Shown here: in pieces, positions 59,418 to 64,000 of the stretch | Layout: the number at the start of each line of letters is the position of its first letter | Numbering within the stretch: position 1 is the stretch's first letter | Assembly (NCBI GenBank): GCA_016490735.1 | Contig: JAEMWC010000040.1 | Location: 189,501 to 253,500, forward strand | From: Pachyseris speciosa | Taxonomy: Eukaryota > Cnidaria > Anthozoa > Scleractinia > Pachyseridae | DNA: 64,000 nt | Reading direction: 5' to 3' | Translations under genes and position numbers: made by a program | Notes under the pieces: model-generated | The model's input: the letters and a program-made list of their open reading frames with translations, nothing else | Databases searched by the model: none | What the model was told of the DNA's origin: nothing

Positions 59418-62400
59418 CTTAACTCAGCTAGTAAAAGCCACTAACTTACATCAGGCTCTTACAAGATTTAAATGAGTGAAATGATGACCGAGAGTCAAAG
59501 TCTCGCAATTCAGGAATTGATGGGGCGAGTTCCACACCTTGCGCACAAGTAGTGCTAATCTCATCTAGTAAAAGCCACATAGCTAGTAAAAACCAAAACT
59601 AGTAAAAACCACTAAATTTGAACATCCTCTTAGTAGTTTTGAAAGAGTCAAACTATCGCAAATCAGGAGAATTGGTGTTGCTGCACAACGTACGTAAAAA
59701 TAGTACTTAACTCAGCTAGTAAAAACCACTAACTTACCTAAGCATCTTACGACTTTTAAATGAGTGAGATTATGAAGGAGAGTCAAACTCTTGCAATTCA
59801 GGAATTAATGGGACGAGTTCCAAGCGTTTCGCACAAGTAGTGCACGTGTAAGCGAGTGAAAGCCACTAACTTACAACGGACTCTCACAAATTTTAAATGA
59901 ATAAGATGATGAACGAGAGACCGATGACTGAAACGACTGATGGAACGCGATCCACGCCGTGCGCACAAGCAGCACTTATCTCAGCGACTACAAACCACTA
60001 ACTTTCAAAATTCTCTGACAATTTCTAAATGACTGAGATTATGCACAAGAGTCAAAGAGATATTGATTAGATAGGCTCTACACCGCGCGCACAAGTAGTA
60101 ATCATCTCAGCAAGTAAAAACCACTTAATTTCGACGTGGTCTTACAAGTTTTAATAGAGTGAGAATATGACAGAGGGTCAAACTTTCATAAATCAGGAAT
60201 TCATTGGACGATGTCCACTCCGTATGCACAGGTAGAACTTATCATAGCTATTAAAAACCACTTACTTGATCATGCTCTTAAGCGCTTTAAAAGAGTGAGA
60301 ATACAACGGAGAGACAAACTCTCGCAAATCAGGAATTGATAAAACGCGTTCCAACCCCTGCGAAAGAGGGTACTCATCTAAGCTACTAAAAACCACTAAC
60401 TTTCAACATACTCTTGGAAGTATTAAAATAGTGATATTATGACCGAGAGTCAAACTGTCGCCACTCAGGAGTTGATGGAACGCGCAAGACACCGTGCGTA
60501 GAAGTAGTACCCATCATAGCTAGTAAAAAGTACTAAATTTAACAAGCTCTCAGAAATTTTAAAAGAGTGAGATCATGACCTAGAGTCTAACTCTCGCAAA
60601 TCAGGAATTGATAAGACGATGTCAACGTGCCCATCAGTAGTACTTATCACAGCTAGTAACAACCACTGACTTAAAACAGGCTCTCACAGGTTTCTAGTGA
60701 GTAAGATCGAGAGCGAGAATCAAACTCGCAATTCAGGAATGGATGGAACGCCCTCAAACCCGTGCGCACAAGTAGTACTCATCTCAGTTTGTAAAAACCA
60801 CTACCTTTCAACAGTCGCTAACCAGCTTCAAATCAGTGAGATGATGCCGAAAATTAAAAATCTCGCAAAACAACAACTCCCTACACCGTCTGCACAAGTA
60901 GTACTCATCACAGTTAGTAAAAACCACTCACTTTCAAGATGCTCTTACAAGTTTGAAAAGAGTGAGATTATAACCAAGAGGCAAACTCTCGCAAATCAGA
61001 AAAAAATGGAACGCCCTCCAGACCGTTCGCACAAGTAGTACTCTTGTCAGCGAGTAGAAACCAATAACATTCAACATTCTCCTATAAGTTCTAAATGAGA
61101 GAGATAATGCCCAAGAGTCAAACTCTAGCAAAACAGGAATATATGAGACACGCTCCACACCGTACACACAAATAGTACTCATATAAGCTAGTTAAAACCA
61201 CTAACTGTTAACGTGCTCTCACAAGTTCTTAATGAGTGCCATGATGACCGAGAGTCAAACTTTCGCAAATCAGGAATTGTTGGAAAGTATTCCACACCAT
61301 CAGCACAAGTAGTACTTATCACAGCTTGTAAAAATCACTTAATTTCAAGATGTTCTTAGCAATCTTAAATGATTAAGATAATGACAGAGTGTCAAACTCT
61401 CGCTAATCAGGAATTGATGGCACGTGCTCCACACCGTACGCACAAGTAGTACTCATCACAGCAAGTAAAAACCTTTAAGTATTAAATGGGTGAGATGATA
61501 CCCAAGAGTCAAACTCTAGAAAAACAGGAATATATGAGACACGCTCCACAGCGTGCGCACACCTAGTATTCATCTCATCTAGTTAAAACCAGTTAATTTC
61601 AAGATGCTCTTAGACATTTAAACGGAGGGTCAAACTCTCGTAAATGAGGAATTGTTAAACGTGCTCCACACTGTGCGCACAAGTAGTACTTATTACAGCT
61701 AGTAAAACCACTAACTTACAACAGGCGCTCACTAGCCTTAAAAGTGAGAGTATGACCCAGAGTACAACTCTTCAAAATATGGAATTAATGGTACGCGCTC
61801 CCCACCGTGCGAAAAACTGGTACGTATCTCACCTAGTAAAAACCACAAAACTTCAACCTGGCTTACCAGTTTAAAAATGTGAGATTATGACCAAGAGCCA
61901 GACAGCCGCAAATGAGGAATTGATGAGAAGCGCTCCACACCGAACGCACAAGTAGTACTCATCACAGCTAGTAAAAACCAATAACTTATAACATTCTCTT
62001 AAAATAAGTGAGATGATGCCCAAGAGTCAAAATCCCGCAAAAAAGAAATTGATGAGACGCGCTCTACACCGTACGCACAAGTAGTAACAATCTTGGCAAG
62101 GAAAAATCACTAACCTTCAACGTGCTCTTACAAGTTTTAAATGATTGGGATTACGACCAAGTGTTAAACGTTCGCAAATGAGGAATTGATGAGACGCGCT
62201 CCACACCGTTCGCACAAGTAGCACTTATCACAGCTAATAAAAACTTACAACAGGCTCTTACGAGTTTTAAATGAGTGAAATGGTGACCGAGAGTCAAACA
62301 TTAGAAATTCAGGAATTAATCGGACGTTCTCCACACCAGACGCACAAGAAGTACTAATCACAACTAGTTAAAACCATTTACCTGCAACATGCTCTTACAA

Positions 62401-63712
62401 GTTTTCAGAAAGTGAGAGTATGAAAGAGAGTAAAACACACTTAAATCAGGAATTTATAGCAAACGCTCCACACCGTATGCACAAGTAGTACTCATCAAAG
62501 CTAGTAAAAACTTCTATCTTCGAACTTGCTCTTATAAGTTTTAAAAGAGTCAAACTCTCGCAATTCAGGAATTGATGGGACGAGCTCCACACCGTGCGCA
62601 CAATTAGTACTCATTTCATCTAGTAAAAGCTTTATAGTAGTACTCATCATAACTAGTAAAAACCAGTACCTTTTAACATGCTCTTACAAGTTCTAAAAGA
62701 GTCAAACTATCGCCATTTAGGAATTCATGGGACAAGCTCCACACCATGGGCATAAGTAGTAATAATCTAAACTAGTGAAAGCAACATAATTTCAACATGG
62801 TCTTACAATTTCAAAAAAAGTCACATTATTATCGAGAGTCAAACTCTCGGCAATCAGGAATTGGTTGGACGCGCTCCACACTGTGCGCACAAGTAGTACT
62901 CATCTAAGCGAATAAAAACCACTAATTCACAACAGGCTGTCACAAGTTTTAAATGACTGAGATATAACCGAGAGTCACTCTGTCGGAAAACATCAATTGA
63001 AGGAACGCGTTCCACTCCGTGTGAACCAATAGCACTCGTCTCAGCGAGTAAAAACCCCTAACTTTCAACATTCCTTGACGAATTGTTAATTGAGTGAGAT
63101 GATGCCCAAGAGTCAAACTCCCGCAAAACAGAAATTGATGAGACGCGCTCTACACCGTGCGCACAAGTAGTAATCATCTCAGCAAGTAAAAGACACACGT
63201 TCAACATGCTCTGAGAAGTTTTAATAGATTGGGATTATGACCGAGAGTGAAACTGTTGCAAATGAGGAATTGGTGGGACGTGCTCCACATCGTGCGCTAA
63301 GGTAGTACGTATCACAGCTAGTAAAAAGCATTGTCTTTTTACAACATGTTCTTACCAGTTTTAAATAAGTGAAAATGTGTCCGAGAGTCAAATTTTCGCA
63401 ATTCAGGAATTGAAGGGACGCTCTCCACACCATACGCACAAGAACTACTCATCACACCTAATTAATACCATTTACCTTCAACATGCTCTTACAAGTTTTA
63501 AGAATGTGAGATTATGACCGAGAGTCAAACAGACGCAAATGACGAATTTATAGGACGCGCTCCACACAGTATGCACAAGTAGTACTCATCAAAGCTCGTA
63601 AAAACCACTACTTTTTAACATGCTGTTACAAGTTTTAAAAGAGACAAACTATCGCAAATCAAGAATTAATGGGTGGGGCTCCATACCGTACGCAAAAGTA
63701 GTACTTAACTCA
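59418..63712 (+). repeat. 137-bp satellite array, subfamily B, segment 4 (plus orientation)
   Basis: Orientation flips near 59417, where GTGGTTTTTACTA faces TAGTAAAAGCCAC. Diagnostic B variants (ACTAACTTTCAAC, AAACTCTCGCAAAT, TTTTAAAAG) are kept, so this is B in the other orientation and not a return to A. Confidence 0.95.
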
Positions 63713-64000
63713 GAGATTAGTACTACTTGTGCGCACGGCCTCGAGCGCGTGCATCAGCCTTTCGGTTATAATCTCACTCTTTTCAAACTTAAAAGAGCAT
63801 GTTCAAAGTGAGTCGTTTTTAATAGCTGTGATGAGTACCACTTGTACACAAGACGTTGGGTGCGTCTCATTTATTCCTCTTTTGCGAGATTTTGACTCTT
63901 TGGCATCATCTCACTAATTTTAAACTTGTTAGAGAATGTTGAAAATTTTTGATTTTTACAAGCTGAGATGAGTATTACGTGTTAGAGCGCGTTCCATCAA
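63713..64000 (-). repeat. 137-bp satellite array, subfamily B, segment 5 (runs off window)
   Basis: Orientation flips again near 63712 (TAGTACTTAACTCAG followed by AGATTAGTACTACTTGTG). About two inverted monomers are seen before the window ends. Confidence 0.92.

Noticed and set aside
15917..64000. CRISPR array
   Set aside because: The repeats are contiguous 137-bp monomers without unique spacers, in a eukaryotic transposon setting.

Overview
The window is eukaryotic, repeat-dominated DNA with no intact host gene that I can recognise. The mix of Ngaro-type DIRS retroelements, Penelope-like elements (PLEs), a CR1/L2-group LINE and a tRNA-derived SINE indicates an invertebrate metazoan. A cnidarian, probably an anthozoan, fits best, but that is an inference from element style and not a proof. 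Layout, left part (1-15916): a decayed Ngaro/DIRS-like element on the minus strand (about 1.74-5.3 kb; gag, RT, RNase H, tyrosine recombinase), a 276-bp piece of which is repeated without change at the window edge; a broken gene of unknown family (381-1015, plus strand); and three copies of an ORF1-like zinc-knuckle gene on the minus strand (about 5.86-6.66, 10.3-12.44 and 12.44-13.7 kb). Two of these copies share the same roughly 2-kb non-coding upstream block (6.66-8.74 and 13.74-15.78 kb), and a third scrap of that block abuts the satellite. Layout, right part (15917 to the end): one very large satellite array with a monomer of about 137 bp. After subtracting insertions it covers about 35.8 kb, or roughly 260 monomers. 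Two subfamilies are visible. A occupies 15.9-41.68 kb (plus orientation, with two small inverted patches). B occupies 41.68-64 kb (minus, then plus from about 59.42 kb, then minus again from about 63.71 kb). Four insertions break the array or one another: (i) an 8.8-kb Ngaro element (21968-30783) with diagnostic split direct repeats and no target-site duplication (TSD); (ii) nested inside its recombinase gene, a 3.4-kb PLE (23855-27221) with long inverted arms and a 13-bp TSD; (iii) a LINE fragment truncated at both ends (46009-48797) that itself contains a tRNA-derived SINE (47733-48062); (iv) a 651-bp, nearly palindromic PLE-derived element (50546-51196) with a 14-bp TSD. The nesting gives a relative order: satellite first, then Ngaro, then PLE; and satellite, LINE, SINE. 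Almost all coding sequence carries frameshifts, stops or loss of catalytic residues, so the window reads as heterochromatin-like sequence. The least expected signals are the two satellite subfamilies that keep the same small hairpin in a shifted register, the repeated orientation switches, and the element nesting with readable insertion junctions.
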